64,000 nucleotides of DNA from contig OZ252103.1 in the NCBI GenBank assembly GCA_965248395.1, positions 3,658,001 through 3,722,000 of the forward strand, given 5' to 3'. The notes below the pieces were generated by a model. That model saw nothing but the letters and a program-made list of their open reading frames with translations, was not told the origin of the DNA and searched no databases. Positions 8,612 to 19,346 of the stretch are shown here, in pieces. How positions within the stretch are numbered: position 1 is the first letter of the stretch; each line of letters begins with the position of its first letter. This DNA comes from JAAXHH01 sp965248395 (GTDB taxonomy: Bacteria > JAAXHH01). The position numbers were made by a program, and so were the translations under genes.

Positions 8612-9043
8612 ATGGCGAAGATTACTGAATTCAAAGGATACACCAGCGCGGACCAGGCTAAGATCCCCGATATCCCCAAACCGGAGACACCGCCGGATCC
8701 CATGATCGTCAATGTCCAGGATGGCGTGCCGGTCGTCTATCCCGGATGTGCCGGTCTGGGGGTCAGAGTGGTACATCCTGTCAATCCTGACGCGCCGGCG
8801 GAGAACATGGGGCTGGTGATGTTTTACCTGCCGCCTCACGTCATTCTTGAACCTGGTTCACATCCGACCGAAGAGACGTACGCCATCCTTGAGGGTTCCG
8901 GGGAAATGACGTTCGCGAATTATAAACGGAATATCAAAAAGGGCGACTTTGTCTATTTGCCTCCCTGGTGTCTGCACGGTATTGAAAATACAGGTACTGA
9001 GACACTTGTCGTACTTATCTGTACCTCGCCTCCCAATCCGTAA
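8612..9043 (+). CDS. Cupin-domain protein
   Basis: Small single-domain cupin of 143 residues. Motif 1 is seen in LEPGSHPTEETYAILEGSGEM (His and Glu in HPTEETYAILEG). Motif 2 is GDFVYLPPWCLHGIENTG, with Gly-Asp, Pro-Pro and the metal-binding His. The start at 8612 is supported by AAAAGGAG shortly upstream. Such proteins bind a divalent metal and act as sugar or small-molecule isomerases, oxygenases or sensors. Following directly is a phytanoyl-CoA-dioxygenase-like gene, so a shared small-molecule pathway is possible but unproven. The extended N-terminus (PDIPKPETPPDP) is proline-rich. Confidence 0.88.
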   Translation: MAKITEFKGYTSADQAKIPDIPKPETPPDPMIVNVQDGVPVVYPGCAGLGVRVVHPVNPDAPAENMGLVMFYLPPHVILEPGSHPTEETYAILEGSGEMTFANYKRNIKKGDFVYLPPWCLHGIENTGTETLVVLICTSPPNP

Positions 9044-9123
9044 GCTATAGGAAGGAAACACCATTCGTCCCCGTCGACTCCTGTGGAGTAAAGAAACATA
9101 ATGATCCGCGTTTAGAACGTAGA

Positions 9124-9146
9124 TCCCGCACTGCAAGCGGGCTTTC
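9124..9146 (+). terminator. Weak stem-loop, possible terminator after the cupin gene
   Basis: CCCGC, seven-base loop, GCGGG, followed by CTTTCTG. The stem is only five G-C pairs and the T tract is poor and interrupted, so this could be a weak terminator or a leader structure before the dioxygenase gene, whose ribosome binding site (AAAGGAG, 9152-9158) lies just after it. Confidence 0.3.
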
Positions 9147-9168
9147 TGCTCAAAGGAGCCATTTGGTT

Positions 9169-10005
9169 ATGGATAATCAACTAACTGAACAGCAACTCGC
9201 CTTTTATGATACTTTCGGTTACCTGGGGTTTCCCGGTCTGTTGAACGATCGTATCGACGAGATTATCAGCGACTATGAGGAGGTGTGGGCACGTCACGGG
9301 GGCGGTCACCATGGGCGGCCTCATGACGGCAAGGCACGTTCCTGCATCGTACAGTTCATAGACCTGCATGATCGCCTTTCTACACTGCTGGACGACAAAC
9401 GGATTACAGGGATTGCATCCAGTCTGTTAGGCGATGATTTTAACTACATGGGCAGCGATGGCAATTACTATGCCGGTGATACAAGGTGGCACTCGGATGG
9501 CAGGCACGTCGATATAAAGCATATAAAGATCGCCTTTTACCTGGATGAATTAACAAGAGATACCGGCTGTCTCCGGGTCATTCCAGGCAGTCACAAGATG
9601 GATGATGTTTATGCAGATGCATTACAGCAGCATATCGGTGAGAGTTCATCTTTGTGGGGTACGGATGGGCCGGATATACCCGCTGTGGCGCTGGAGACCA
9701 CACCAGGTGACATCGTCTGTTTCAACCACAATACCAAGCATGCCGCATTCGGCGGCGGTACGCGGCGGCGCATGTTTACCATGAACCTGTGCCAGCGCTA
9801 TCCGGAGCGTCGTATTACGGACTTGCGCGATTATATCAGCGGCGGGGCCCGTTTCTGGATAGAGGAAGCATACGGCGATGCGATGATACGCAGCGCCTCG
9901 CCCGAACGTATGTGTCACCTGGAGCAGGTCATGGCCAATGACGATCATTTGCCGGAATTGAGCCGGCAGGCCAGGGAACGCATGAGCGAACCGTCGAGGG
10001 GCTGA
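9169..10005 (+). CDS. Phytanoyl-CoA dioxygenase (PhyH)-family Fe(II)/2-oxoglutarate oxygenase
   Basis: Non-haem iron, 2-oxoglutarate-dependent dioxygenase of 278 residues. The iron ligands are His108 and Asp110 in RWHSDGRH and a distal His191 in NTKHAAFGGGTRRR, with the following arginine as the likely 2-oxoglutarate anchor. The segment TGCLRVIPGSHK between them is the PhyH hallmark. The ATG at 9169 is preferred over the TTG at 9163 because of AAAGGAG with ten-base spacing. Members of this family hydroxylate many substrates, and large numbers occur in Latescibacterota- and Poribacteria-like genomes, so the name does not imply phytanic acid metabolism. Confidence 0.9.
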   Translation: MDNQLTEQQLAFYDTFGYLGFPGLLNDRIDEIISDYEEVWARHGGGHHGRPHDGKARSCIVQFIDLHDRLSTLLDDKRITGIASSLLGDDFNYMGSDGNYYAGDTRWHSDGRHVDIKHIKIAFYLDELTRDTGCLRVIPGSHKMDDVYADALQQHIGESSSLWGTDGPDIPAVALETTPGDIVCFNHNTKHAAFGGGTRRRMFTMNLCQRYPERRITDLRDYISGGARFWIEEAYGDAMIRSASPERMCHLEQVMANDDHLPELSRQARERMSEPSRG

Positions 10006-10163
10006 TCTCAAAGTTCAATGCTCTGCGATAAATCTTACTTCGTTCTACCCCGCGCCGCGCTAGAAGATATCTCATCGCAGACTCGAGACGTTTCCTGGTT
10101 TCCGGCCTTCGATGGCGAAGCGCGGTCGGCATATTCGGTCTACGATGCTTCTTTTCGTGTTTC

Positions 10164-11573
10164 TTACCTTTGGAATCGACTCAGGTCGGGTTCGATACTT
10201 CTGTAGGGTTCCGGAAGACCGTTTTCCGCAGTCTCTTCCATCACATCGCAGAAGTAATCCAGGTCGGGCAGCGTCGTGTATAGATTCGGCGAAACCCTGA
10301 CCCATCGCATACTGTAGTCCTCTCCCCCATAATAACCCCTGGCTGTCAGAATCTGATGCTCCTCCCATAGATAGGCTTGCATCGCGCTCGGATCGACACC
10401 TTCGATCCCGACCGAGGCGATACAACAGCTCATTTCAGATGCTGTCGACGTGTACACGCGGATTTTGGGGTGTTGCCGAAGCCGATCCGCCCAGTGATTC
10501 TTTATATATCGGAGCCGTTCTTCCTTGCGCTTCGGTCCGATGGCATTGTGGAACGCAATGGCCTCGCCGATGGCCAGACGCGGCGCCTGGGACTGGGTAC
10601 CGACGGATTCGTATTTCCGCATGCTTGTGGTGGCGTCAAACCGGCGGCTGGTGTATGGGCCGTATATCGGCTCTATCTTCTCGATATGTTCCGCGCGAAT
10701 GTACAGCATGCCGGTCCCTTTAGGCGCATAGAGCCATTTATGCAGGCTCGTACCGTAATAATCGCAGTCCAGATCCGAAACGTTGAAATCCAGATGTCCG
10801 ACCGCGTGCGCGCCGTCTACGACCACTTCGATACCGTGCTGATGCGCCAGGTCGCAGATACGCCGGACCGGGAACACCTGGCCGGTGGTGTAGGTGACGT
10901 GGGACACCAGGATCAGACGGGTCTTTGGCGTAATGGCGCGTTCATAGATCTCTACCAGGTCATCCATCGACTTCGGCGGTGTAGGCACCCGTACCCGAAC
11001 CAGTTTGATCCCCTCCTTCTTTTCCCTGTTCCGCAGGGCACTCACCATGGAGCTGTAATCCTGCATCGTGGTGAGGACTTCATCTCCCGAGTTTAGGGGT
11101 ACGCCGTACAGGACCGTCTTGAGCGCCTCGGTGGCGTTGCGCACGATGGCGATTTCCTCGGGACTGCTCCCGAAGAGACGCGCCAGGGACCTCTTCACTG
11201 TACCCAGACGGTCTCTGGCCTGCCGAACGTACAACCCGTAAGGGCCTTGTTCCTGCTCCCAGATATACCGTACAACCGCTTCAGTGACAACGCGGGGTGT
11301 AGGGCAGGTATAGCCGTTATCCAGGTGGATCAGGCTGCGATTTACGGTAAAAGCCTGACTGACTTCGCGCCATAGCCCTTCCTCTCGCGCGGCCTGCTGC
11401 GGAGTTAGATTCGACGTGTCGTTTACCGCTGCTTCGATACCCCGGTACGAATCGGGACCGAGAAACGTCGCTAATCCGGCAGCTACACCGGCGGTTTTAA
11501 GAAAACCACGTCGTTCCATTGTATCCAGGCGTTCATTACGGCTTTGAGGTGCTTCATCTTTTGATTGCATCAT
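10164..11573 (-). CDS. Class V PLP-dependent aminotransferase (cysteine desulfurase-like fold) with Tat signal
   Basis: About 469 residues. Two adjacent ATG codons at 11573 and 11570 follow AGGAG. Residues 20-45 (ERRGFLKTAGVAAGLATFLG) form a twin-arginine signal, so the protein is predicted to be exported folded with its cofactor. The core has HLDNGYTCPTPRVV, RNATEAL, the PLP aspartate in VDGAHAVGHLD (Asp253) and the Schiff-base lysine in TSLHKWLYAPKGTG (Lys279). It resembles the isopenicillin-N-epimerase-like branch of class V enzymes. An exported PLP enzyme of this type is uncommon, though seen in several environmental phyla. A 53-codon frame lies just upstream on the same strand. Substrate unknown. 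Confidence 0.9.
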   Translation of the reverse strand: MMQSKDEAPQSRNERLDTMERRGFLKTAGVAAGLATFLGPDSYRGIEAAVNDTSNLTPQQAAREEGLWREVSQAFTVNRSLIHLDNGYTCPTPRVVTEAVVRYIWEQEQGPYGLYVRQARDRLGTVKRSLARLFGSSPEEIAIVRNATEALKTVLYGVPLNSGDEVLTTMQDYSSMVSALRNREKKEGIKLVRVRVPTPPKSMDDLVEIYERAITPKTRLILVSHVTYTTGQVFPVRRICDLAHQHGIEVVVDGAHAVGHLDFNVSDLDCDYYGTSLHKWLYAPKGTGMLYIRAEHIEKIEPIYGPYTSRRFDATTSMRKYESVGTQSQAPRLAIGEAIAFHNAIGPKRKEERLRYIKNHWADRLRQHPKIRVYTSTASEMSCCIASVGIEGVDPSAMQAYLWEEHQILTARGYYGGEDYSMRWVRVSPNLYTTLPDLDYFCDVMEETAENGLPEPYRSIEPDLSRFQR

Positions 11574-11616
11574 ACTTCTCCTGTGATTGTACCTGCTGAT
11601 CCCGAATCGACGACTG

Positions 11617-11778
11617 TTAATATAATGACCAATCCGCCATGGTACGCGTCGTGTACTTATCCTGATCGGTAATGTTCTGCTTGTCCGGTGCGTAGACCTC
11701 ACACCACGCTGTCCGGTTGTCCTCATCGAAATGCCGGAGGAGAAATCCACCCCGTCGTTGCGATCCTGAAAGGAACAT
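11617..11778 (-). CDS. Small hypothetical protein (53 residues), possibly a gene remnant
   Basis: An open frame of 53 codons lies between the creatininase-family gene and the aminotransferase, on the same strand as both, with AAAGG three bases before its ATG. It reads GGFLLRHFDEDNRTAWCEVY then APDKQNITDQDKYTTRTMAD, ending WSLY. Its residue mix and codon use look like real coding sequence, unlike the other frames here. I do not recognise a domain. It could be a true small protein, or the C-terminal leftover of a larger gene, since the frame is open back to the creatininase stop codon at 11818. It ends 43 bases before the aminotransferase start. Confidence 0.45.
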   Translation of the reverse strand: MFLSGSQRRGGFLLRHFDEDNRTAWCEVYAPDKQNITDQDKYTTRTMADWSLY

Positions 11779-11817
11779 CGACCTTTGTACTATCAATATA
11801 CAGAAGTGTGCAAGCCA

Positions 11818-12672
11818 CTACGTCATCTTCCACTTAGTATCCGGCGTTTCGCCGTGCTGGTCCCGCCGTTCAGGTAGTGGCGTCTGGCGCAGTTCCCGGA
11901 TCAATTCGATCAGTCCATTGATGCCGGCTTCCAGGAACTGCTCCCCCTTCTCCCGTGTAGCCTTGGTGGCGTCCCCAATCACACCGCTGGCGGTTATTGA
12001 ACTCCAATACGGCACCATGCGGGCGTCGGAACCATCGGGATGCCCACCTGCAAGGAGGTCGGTCTTGAAACTGGGAGTCATCGGGCTCCTTTCGTCCACG
12101 GCCTTGTCCATGTCGACCAGGTCGGGCTTCAGGGCCAGGTATAGGGAGGTCTCGAATTCCCCACCGTGGGAAGTGCCGCCGTAATCTGAATCCCGGAGTT
12201 CCATGCCCATGTTTCTGGCCTGCCTCAGTCCCCAGTGATTGGCGCTGGCGCACAGGATCCGACCTTCGAAATCGATGACCGTCAGGCGCGCGGCCATATC
12301 GAGAGGCGAGGTATTGCTACCGTGTCCGTTGATGATCAGGATGCGCTTGAAACCGTGATAGGCCAGGCTGCAGCATACGTCCCGGACATAGTTGATAAAG
12401 GTGTCCCACCGGATGGTGATCGTCCCGTGGAAATCCATGTGATGGGGGCTGTAACCATGGGTCACCGGAGGGGCGAGCACGACCTCATCCGGTATGCGGG
12501 CGGCGGCGCGCCGGCATATTTCCGTCGCCAGGACCACGTCTACGTCCACGGGCAGGTGAGGTCCGTGATCCTCGTAGGTCGCCACCGGCAGTAGGGCAAC
12601 CCGATCCTGGGCGGCCGCGTCCCTTATCTCGTTCCAGATCATCTCCGCATAGTCATACTTGACCGATGTCAT
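11818..12672 (-). CDS. Creatininase-family metal-dependent amidohydrolase
   Basis: About 284 residues; the ATG at 12672 follows AAAGGAGGG closely. Metal-binding signature residues are present: Glu/His in ATYEDHGPHLPVDVD, the NGHGSN loop and the Glu in SHGGEFETS. The family includes creatinine amidohydrolase, the formamide hydrolase ArfB and the mycofactocin peptidase MftE, so reaction types range over amide, formamide and peptide hydrolysis. It is the last gene downstream of hutF, 90 bases away and on the same strand. Since the HutF route produces N-formylglutamate and no hutG is seen, a deformylase role is a tempting inference. Creatininase activity itself cannot be concluded. Confidence 0.88.
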   Translation of the reverse strand: MTSVKYDYAEMIWNEIRDAAAQDRVALLPVATYEDHGPHLPVDVDVVLATEICRRAAARIPDEVVLAPPVTHGYSPHHMDFHGTITIRWDTFINYVRDVCCSLAYHGFKRILIINGHGSNTSPLDMAARLTVIDFEGRILCASANHWGLRQARNMGMELRDSDYGGTSHGGEFETSLYLALKPDLVDMDKAVDERSPMTPSFKTDLLAGGHPDGSDARMVPYWSSITASGVIGDATKATREKGEQFLEAGINGLIELIRELRQTPLPERRDQHGETPDTKWKMT

Positions 12673-12762
12673 CACACCCTCCTTTAGTCCGTTGATTGCA
12701 TCATTAACCACCGACCATCACTTCCTGTCGAACGAGTAATCTCAAATTCCATTCGAAACCAG

Positions 12763-14001
12763 TCATATCAAATCGAGTTTTCGTAACGTTTCCCGGTAAC
12801 GTTCCAATGTCGATCCGTAATCGGCATGACTTCCATCTTCGACGATCGTCCGCCCCCCGACGACAACGGTCTTAACCGCCCGCGGTGTCGCGCCAAACAG
12901 AATCGCGTCGGTAGCGAGATCCGGGCCGATGGCCGCGATGGACGGATCGTTGGGATCCAGGCAGACGTGATCGTCCTTCCAGTACGGGTCGAGGCCGCAG
13001 GCGGAGTATCCCTGCCTCGTGGCCGCATCCAGCAATACCGGCGCTTCCGCCGCGGCATGCCGTTTCTCCAGGAGGGATCTTTCATCCAGTTCCACGGCAC
13101 GGATTTCCTCGAAGGCGTTCTCGCAGGCGTGGCTGTCTATACCGACGCACAGGCGAATGCCGGCGCTCAGCAGATCGGACGTAGGCGGCAGACCGTCGCC
13201 GAGATCCCTTTCCGTCGTTCGGCAGATGCAAACGAAGGACTGGTTTTCGCCTAGTGCCGCCACTTCTGCTTCATCCAGGTGCGTAGCGTGCACGGCCACG
13301 AAACGGGACGACAGAATCCCCTCGGCGGATAGCAACGCGACAGGGGTGGTCCCGTACTCTGTCCTGCATTCCTCCAGTTCGCTTCGTTGTTCGCTGACAT
13401 GCATGTGAAAGGGCAAACTATGCTGTTCAGTGTAGGCGGCCAGCGTCTGGACCTGGGGCAGGGGCACCGCGCGTACGCTGTGCGCGGCCGCGGCAACGGC
13501 TACGTGGGGATCGCCTTCGTAGCGGGACCGCAGGGCATCCAGGTCATTAAGGACTTCATCGATCGACGGGTCTATGAACCGTTCCTGCGCCGGGACCGGC
13601 GCCTGGCCGTATCCGGCGCGCAGGTAGGCGGTACGGATCAGGCAGATGCGGATGCCGACGTCCCGCGCCGCACGAATTACAGCGTCCGCCAGTTCGGTGC
13701 GCTCGGCATAAGGACGACCTCCGGTACCATGGTGGACGTAGTGAAACTCGCCGACTGCCGTAACTCCGGACATCGCCAACTCGGTGTACGCGAAACGCGC
13801 AATCGCGTACAGGTCATCCGAACGGAGCCCTTCGACCAACCGGTACATCTCGTCCCGCCAGCCGAGGAAGGTGCCCGCGCGGGTCGCCCGCCGCTGGGTC
13901 CGCCCGCGAAGCGCGCGCTGGAAGGCGTGGGAATGGGCCGTGGCCAGGCCCGGCATTACCCAGTGGGCATCCACGTAACGAACGCGGGATTCTACGTTCA
14001 T
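12763..14001 (-). CDS. hutF: Formimidoylglutamate deiminase (HutF), short N-terminus
   Basis: Zinc amidohydrolase converting N-formimino-L-glutamate to N-formyl-L-glutamate and ammonia in histidine breakdown. Visible metal ligands are HxH in TAHSHAFQRAL, His in FHMHVSEQ, His in VAVHATHLDE and Asp in CVGIDSHACENAF; the AFQRALRGR stretch is diagnostic. Its start overlaps the hutI stop in ATGA (13998-14001), implying translational coupling. The usual first 30-45 residues, which form the N-terminal half of the beta-sandwich, are absent: the protein begins only about 20 residues before the HxH. The C-terminal sandwich strand (VVVGGRTIVEDG) is present. Either this lineage has a reduced form or the start region has been lost. 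Confidence 0.88.
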   Translation of the reverse strand: MNVESRVRYVDAHWVMPGLATAHSHAFQRALRGRTQRRATRAGTFLGWRDEMYRLVEGLRSDDLYAIARFAYTELAMSGVTAVGEFHYVHHGTGGRPYAERTELADAVIRAARDVGIRICLIRTAYLRAGYGQAPVPAQERFIDPSIDEVLNDLDALRSRYEGDPHVAVAAAAHSVRAVPLPQVQTLAAYTEQHSLPFHMHVSEQRSELEECRTEYGTTPVALLSAEGILSSRFVAVHATHLDEAEVAALGENQSFVCICRTTERDLGDGLPPTSDLLSAGIRLCVGIDSHACENAFEEIRAVELDERSLLEKRHAAAEAPVLLDAATRQGYSACGLDPYWKDDHVCLDPNDPSIAAIGPDLATDAILFGATPRAVKTVVVGGRTIVEDGSHADYGSTLERYRETLRKLDLI

Positions 14002-15272
14002 GGGTTCATTACCTGACCCCGCTTGATCACGGTCTGCACCGGGTTTCCACCGAAGAAATAGGGAATGTGCCGGTAATCGCCCTCTTTCAGAATGAGGATG
14101 TCGGCCCGCTTGTCGACTTCAATGGATCCCGCTTCACCACCCTGGTCGATGGCGCAGGCCCCGTTGATGGTGGAAGCGTTCAGCGCTTCCGCGGGGGTGA
14201 ATCGCTGGTATCTGCAGGCAATGGCCATGACCATGGGCATGGAAGGACAGGGTGCGGATCCGGGATTCAGGTCGGTGGCGAGGGCCACGGCGGCGCCGGC
14301 GTCCAGCATCGTCCGTGCGTCGGCGTAGTCCGCCATACCCAGGTTGAAGTTCACGGCGGGCAGCGCAACGGCGATCGTCTTCGTCCCGGCGAGCTTCTCT
14401 ATTTCTGCCCGACCGGTCACGTCGAGATGGTCCACCGACGCTGCGCCGAGTTCCACTGCCATGGAGACGCCGCCGAAATCGTTGAACTGGTCCACGTGCA
14501 TCTTGGCCCGAAAGCCGGCTTCGATCCCGGCCTCCAGCACGCGGCGTGACTGTGAGAGATCGAAGGCGTGGTCTTCACAGAACACGTCGATGTACATGGA
14601 TACGCCCCGCGCCGCGAACCGGGAGGTTCGATACCAGTTCGCCGCTTCCGGAAGGATCTCATCGATAACGCAGCGCGTGTACGCTTCGGCATCCCGGTCG
14701 AACTCCGGTGGGACCGCGTGGGCGCCCAGAAACGTGGGGACGATGTCGCAGGGATGGTCCCGGTCGAGCCGTTCGATGACCCGCAGCATCTTCAGTTCGT
14801 CTGTCACGCTCAGGCCGTAACCGGTTTTGATTTCCACGGTCGTGGTGCCCAGCGCCAGCATCTCGTCAAGACGCGTGGTTGCAGACGACACGAGTTCGTC
14901 CACTGATGCCGCTCTCGTGTGCCGGACAGTTCGGACTATACCCCCTCCGGACGCCATGATTTCCAGGTAGGAAGCGCCCTTTATTCTCATCTCGAACTCC
15001 GCGGCGCGGTCCCCACCGAATACCGTATGGGTATGGGCGTCCACAAAACCGGGGCAGAGGGCCCGCCCCCTGCAATCAATGGATCGTTCGGCCGCGAATC
15101 TTCCTTCAAAGTGCCCGGTTGGACCGACCGCCGCGATCCGCCCGTCAAGGATGGCGACAGCCCCATTCTCGATCACGTCGACCGTGGCCATGTCCGGACC
15201 GCGCCGGGGAGCCCCCGATGCGCAGGTTACCACCTGCTCCGCGTTGTGCAGGTACAGATCTACGGTTTCCAT
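13998..15272 (-). CDS. hutI: Imidazolonepropionase (HutI)
   Basis: Third step of histidine catabolism: hydrolyses 4-imidazolone-5-propionate to N-formimino-L-glutamate. About 424 residues from the ATG at 15272; the longer frame to 15395 adds an arginine-rich, unconserved leader. Metal ligands: HxH in VDAHTHTVFGGDR, His in FLGAHAVPPEF, His in AKMHVDQFND and Asp in VALATDLNPGS. The segment IKTGYGLSVTDELKML is diagnostic for HutI. It lies 135 bases downstream of hutH and overlaps hutF by four bases. Confidence 0.95.
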   Translation of the reverse strand: METVDLYLHNAEQVVTCASGAPRRGPDMATVDVIENGAVAILDGRIAAVGPTGHFEGRFAAERSIDCRGRALCPGFVDAHTHTVFGGDRAAEFEMRIKGASYLEIMASGGGIVRTVRHTRAASVDELVSSATTRLDEMLALGTTTVEIKTGYGLSVTDELKMLRVIERLDRDHPCDIVPTFLGAHAVPPEFDRDAEAYTRCVIDEILPEAANWYRTSRFAARGVSMYIDVFCEDHAFDLSQSRRVLEAGIEAGFRAKMHVDQFNDFGGVSMAVELGAASVDHLDVTGRAEIEKLAGTKTIAVALPAVNFNLGMADYADARTMLDAGAAVALATDLNPGSAPCPSMPMVMAIACRYQRFTPAEALNASTINGACAIDQGGEAGSIEVDKRADILILKEGDYRHIPYFFGGNPVQTVIKRGQVMNP

Positions 15273-15407
15273 GGTTCTCGTCAGTAAAAGGTGAAACAAT
15301 CCCGTTGGCGGGCGGTTCTCGCAACTGGACCGGCGCCGTGACCGACGCACAGAAAACCGGCGCCTAAACCCTGAGCGTCGGCGCTTACTGTTCAACAGCT
15401 GGACGGC

Positions 15408-16991
15408 TCAATCCAGCGTGGGCCCGGGCACTTCCACTTTCTCCCTGACCGCGTTGACTACGTCGCCCTGGACGACCAGCCTTCGAATGGATTCGATCAG
15501 CGGGGCAAGGGGGGCGTCGCGGTCCAGGAAGGAAACATGCCGGCGAATCAACCGGTACGCCAGGCCGGTGCCCCGGCCCATATCGCCGGGAGTGACTCCA
15601 GGTTCCCTGCATCGAAAATCGATGGCCTGGGCCGCGGCGATCAACTCGATGGCGACGATGGTCTCCACGTTTTCCAGTACCTGCAGCGTGTGATGTACGG
15701 CGGTGGCGCCCATGCTCACGTGATCTTCCATGTTGGCGCTGCTGGGAATGGAGTCCGCGCTGGCGGGATGGGCGAGCACCTTGTTCTCCGAGGCCAGGGC
15801 CGCCGCCGTGTACTGGGCAAGCATCAGGCCGCTCTCCAGGCCGCCATGGTCCGTGAGGAACATGGGCAGCACGCCTCCGTTGGAGTCGGCATCCACCAAC
15901 CGGGCCGTGCGCCGTTCGCTCATGTTGCCCATGTCCGTGAGCGACAGTTTCATGCTGTCCATCGCCACGGCGATGGGTTCCCCGTGGAAGTTTCCCGCGC
16001 TGATGATTTCAGCGGTGCCTGGATCATCCTCCACAAACACCAGGGGATTGTCGTTCGCGGCGTTCAGCTCGATATTGATCACCCAGCGGGCGTAGTCGAT
16101 GGTGTCCCTGACCGTGCCGTGAACCTGTGGGACGCAGCGCAGCGTGTAGGGGTCCTGGACGTTGCCGGGATCGTCGGAACGCAATAGCCGGCTGTTGCGC
16201 AGAATACCCCGCAGAAATTCCGCGCAGGCGATCTGTCTGGGATGGGGACGGATGGCGTGCACCCGGGCGTCGTAAGCACGGTCGGTGCCGAGCAGCCCCT
16301 CCAGGGTCATGGCGGCCGCTATATCCGCCGTCAGCGCCAGGTTTGTCGCCCGGTGTACCAATAAAGCGCCGAGTCCGGCCATGAAGGTCGTGCCGTTAGT
16401 AAGGGCCAGCCCCTCCTTGGCCCCCAGGCTGACCGGCTTAAGCCCAGCTTCCCGCAGGGCCGACGCCCCGTCGAGCCGTTGATCACGGTACAGGGCCTCG
16501 CCTTCTCCGATCAATACCAGGGACATGTGCGCCAGAGCCGCAAGATCTCCGCTCGCGCCGAGGGAACCCCGCCCGGGTATGCAGGGATGCACGCCCCCGT
16601 TGAGCATGTCCACCAGCAACTGGACGACGTGAGGCCTAATGCCGGAATACCCCATGGCGAGCGTATTAGCCCGGATGACCAGCATGGCGCGCACGGTCTC
16701 CTCGTCCAGTTCACGGCCCGTACCGGCCGCGTGACTCCTTATAAGGTTCAACTGTAATTCCGCGACCTGATCAGACGATATCAGCTTGTCCCGGAACCGG
16801 CCGAATCCGGTGGTGATCCCGTAGGCGATCCGGCCCTCCGAGACCAGAAGGTCCACCGCTTCCCGGGAACGTTCCATGCTCGGAATGGCATCGGGGTGTA
16901 TGGCGACGCGGCGACCCCGTGAAACGGTAACCACCTCGTCGATGGTGAGATCGTAACCTGTTAGGGCCAGGTCATCCCTGGAGTGATCCAT
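15408..16991 (-). CDS. hutH: Histidine ammonia-lyase (HutH)
   Basis: First step of histidine use: non-oxidative removal of ammonia to give urocanate. It has 527 residues, near the usual 500-510 plus a short N-terminal extension. The electrophilic MIO cofactor forms from Ala146-Ser147-Gly148 in RGSLGASGDLAALAHM. Further conserved segments are YGITTGFGRF (with the catalytic tyrosine), LALTNGTTFMAG and NIELNAANDNPLVF. The gene starts 22 bases after the hutU stop and belongs to the same leftward operon. Family confusion with phenylalanine or tyrosine ammonia-lyase is unlikely given the hut neighbours. Confidence 0.96.
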   Translation of the reverse strand: MDHSRDDLALTGYDLTIDEVVTVSRGRRVAIHPDAIPSMERSREAVDLLVSEGRIAYGITTGFGRFRDKLISSDQVAELQLNLIRSHAAGTGRELDEETVRAMLVIRANTLAMGYSGIRPHVVQLLVDMLNGGVHPCIPGRGSLGASGDLAALAHMSLVLIGEGEALYRDQRLDGASALREAGLKPVSLGAKEGLALTNGTTFMAGLGALLVHRATNLALTADIAAAMTLEGLLGTDRAYDARVHAIRPHPRQIACAEFLRGILRNSRLLRSDDPGNVQDPYTLRCVPQVHGTVRDTIDYARWVINIELNAANDNPLVFVEDDPGTAEIISAGNFHGEPIAVAMDSMKLSLTDMGNMSERRTARLVDADSNGGVLPMFLTDHGGLESGLMLAQYTAAALASENKVLAHPASADSIPSSANMEDHVSMGATAVHHTLQVLENVETIVAIELIAAAQAIDFRCREPGVTPGDMGRGTGLAYRLIRRHVSFLDRDAPLAPLIESIRRLVVQGDVVNAVREKVEVPGPTLD

Positions 16992-17013
16992 ATCCGACCA
17001 TCGCCTTCCGGAT

Positions 17014-18671
<1,658 letters not shown>

Positions 18672-18699
<28 letters not shown>

Positions 18700-19346
18700 C
18701 TATCGTAGGAGAAATCCGGACTGGTTATCCTGGCGAAATGGGACTGTTCCCAGGTTCTGATCTCACCCGCCACTCTCAGCGTGTCTTCCGCGATGTCGAG
18801 GGGAATCTTCACCGCTCCGTCCACGTCGGCGATCAGCAGGTCGCCGGATTGAACAAGCACCTGGCCGACGACGAGAGGCCGGCCAATGGCGCGAACGTTG
18901 AAGGGACCGTGGCCGGATACCGTGCCGATGCCCCAAATGGGCAGTCCCGCTCCCCGTATACCTTCGAGATCGCGGACGCAACCCTCCACCACGGCGCCTA
19001 CTGCCCCGAGGGCCCTGTGGATGTGCGCCATCCCGTCGCCGAAGAGGGCGGCTCGCTTCGGCCGGACGTCGACATCCTTCATCACGGCGATCATGGGACC
19101 CGGTGTTTCGTTCAGCACGTCGTAGTAGTCCGACCAGCTCAGGTTAGGTTCCGTCCCGTCGAGCGGTGTGACTTCGGCGGTTACCGCATAGCCGATCACG
19201 GCACCGAATTCGGGCGTCAGGTACTGGATTTCCGGACCGGTATAGTCTTCGTTGGAAACACCCTGTACTTTTTCCACGGCATTGTAAACCGTGGCCGAGT
19301 CAAATCCCGCCAGTCCGGTCAATATGGAATCGTCCACACGGGTCAT
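18672..19346 (-). CDS. RraA/HMG-aldolase-family protein
   Basis: 224 residues, first gene of the hut operon, with AAGGAG before its ATG. The family signature is seen in FGDGMAHIHRAL, the Arg-Asp pair of GCVRDLEGIRGAGLPIWG that coordinates Mg2+ in the aldolase members, and GDLLIADVDGAVKIP. Relatives include 4-hydroxy-4-methyl-2-oxoglutarate aldolases, oxaloacetate decarboxylases and the RNase E inhibitor RraA. An enzymatic role is likelier because the metal-binding Arg-Asp is kept. The 28-base overlap with hutU links its expression to histidine degradation, but no known step of that pathway requires it. Confidence 0.85.
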
